From: CAYXZQ01 sp964469935
GTDB taxonomy: Archaea; Nanobdellota; Nanobdellia; Woesearchaeales; DSVV01
Direction of reading: 5' to 3'
DNA: 37,720 bases
NCBI GenBank assembly: GCA_964469935.1
Contig: CAYXZQ010000011.1
Coordinates: forward strand, 1-37,720
Part shown: positions 37,187 through 37,720 of the stretch, one piece after another
Layout of the letters: the number at the start of each line of letters is the position of its first letter
Numbering within the stretch: position 1 is the stretch's first letter
Notes under the pieces: model-generated
Database searches by the model: none
The model's input: only the letters and a program-made list of their open reading frames with translations
Told to the model about the DNA's origin: nothing
Program-made: the position numbers and the translations under genes

Positions 37187-37720
37187 CTACCTGCCCAGCC
37201 TGTCCAGGACCTTTACGGTCTCTTTTCTGAACCTCGAGAACGCGAACCATCTCTTCCCGAGGTCTTTAAGAGACGCTCCGATGTGGTAGATTTCTTTTTC
37301 GTCTATGATGAGGAACCTGTCGTGAGAGCTTTTGAACAGGGTTACTTTGATTGCCGGATACTGGGAATTGTGCTTGTCGAGGTCTGATTTTAATTCTTTT
37401 TTGATGTTCCTCGTGTATATCCTTGCCTTGACTCCTTTCTTCCTCTTGCAGAGAAGGGTCAGCGTCGTGTCGTCGACGAAATTGTCGATGAGTATTATCG
37501 ATCTCTCCGCTGACCTGATGATGTCTGATGCGAATTTGTGGGCGTCGAACACCTGGCCGTCGAAGAATATGCCCTTCTCAGGCTTGATTCCCCTGCTCTC
37601 TATGGCCTCGAAGACCTTCTCGAACTTATTGTCGTGCTCTAATTGTTTTTTCTCGACATTGTCCAGCCTGTAGAACACCTGGGCGTTCGATGCGAGAAAT
37701 CTTCGCATGGAGACGAAGGC
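37187..37720 (-). CDS. ORF6N-type protein with PLD-like C-terminal domain (5' end outside window)
   Basis: The frame remains open to the window end (FVSMRRFLASNAQVFYRLDNVE), so the visible 177 residues are the 3' part of a longer gene. The pattern 'MRRFL-SNAQVF-RLD-VE-KQ-EHD-KFEKVF-AIE' followed by 'GIFFDGQVFDAHKFASDIIRSAERSIILIDNFVDDTTL' is typical of ORF6N-domain proteins of bacteria and their phages. The end has SSHDRFLIID (H-x-R-x4-D), a PLD-like half motif, and YHIGASLKDLGKRWFAFSR. In that family the missing N-terminus is a DNA-binding ORF6N domain. Probably acquired from bacteria. Confidence 0.78.
   Translation of the reverse strand, partial: AFVSMRRFLASNAQVFYRLDNVEKKQLEHDNKFEKVFEAIESRGIKPEKGIFFDGQVFDAHKFASDIIRSAERSIILIDNFVDDTTLTLLCKRKKGVKARIYTRNIKKELKSDLDKHNSQYPAIKVTLFKSSHDRFLIIDEKEIYHIGASLKDLGKRWFAFSRFRKETVKVLDRLGR

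Overview
The window is archaeal. It carries an archaeal/eukaryotic-type prolyl-tRNA synthetase, ribosomal protein S8e, diphthine synthase, a Taw3-type wybutosine enzyme, DUF371, and two tRNA genes with bulge-helix-bulge introns. Most start codons lie about 22-32 nt downstream of an A/T-rich TATA box, as expected for leaderless transcripts; a few genes have longer leaders and a Shine-Dalgarno site. Gene density is high, intergenic gaps are short, and many small proteins are unrecognised. Alongside the archaeal core are bacterial-looking genes: MutL, MetK, Hpt, a RelA/SpoT-like pair, Fis-type HTH, an ORF6N/PLD-like protein and a topoisomerase IB. I infer a DPANN-like or other uncultured archaeal lineage. 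The 100-N gap points to a draft (probably metagenomic) scaffold. The lineage itself cannot be fixed from this sequence alone.

Layout. 1-5.1 kb: 3' end of mutL, proS facing it, two small proteins, a circularly permuted GTPase, a helical hypothetical protein and a tandem HIT protein whose catalytic histidines are lost. 5.2-8.1 kb: a secreted propeller-like protein, intron-containing tRNA-Tyr, a membrane-anchored surface protein and a PUA-domain ribosome-biogenesis protein. 8.1-11.4 kb: DUF371, then a translationally coupled pair of an HD (SpoT-hydrolase-like) protein and a RelA/SpoT-synthetase-like protein. 11.5-16.2 kb: S8e, a SWIM protein, a gcvH-lplB-CNNM/CBS operon and a thioredoxin/CcdA fusion. 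16.2-23.6 kb: methyltransferase, zincin with a 55-aa partner, double Fis-HTH regulator, alpha/beta hydrolase, DUF2156, a mostly empty 650-bp stretch, a zinc-ribbon/winged-helix protein, an Lrp-type regulator, a nucleotidyltransferase and Taw3. 23.7-29.5 kb: metK, hpt, a U32 peptidase-family protein, mtaD-mtnP and dph5, which together form a SAM, methylthioadenosine and hypoxanthine salvage neighbourhood. 29.4-29.95 kb: an assembly gap inside a repeated tRNA promoter/5'-end cassette, ending in a tRNA-Gln(UUG) with two introns, one in the T-loop. 29.97-32.6 kb: a three-gene overlapping operon (Tat-signal coiled-coil protein, CBS protein, hypothetical protein) and a small acidic protein. 32.7-37.7 kb: a kinase-fold/archaemetzincin-like pair, topoisomerase IB, membrane and small hypothetical proteins, a DUF1284 gene broken by an in-frame TAG, and the 3' part of an ORF6N/PLD-like gene.

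The strongest candidates for something new are three. The first is the split RelA/SpoT-like system (8130-10956), with the catalytic residues of both halves apparently present and the gene order matching the domain order of bacterial RSH enzymes. The second is the two-intron tRNA-Gln. The third is the adjoining repeated cassette with two strong hairpins.
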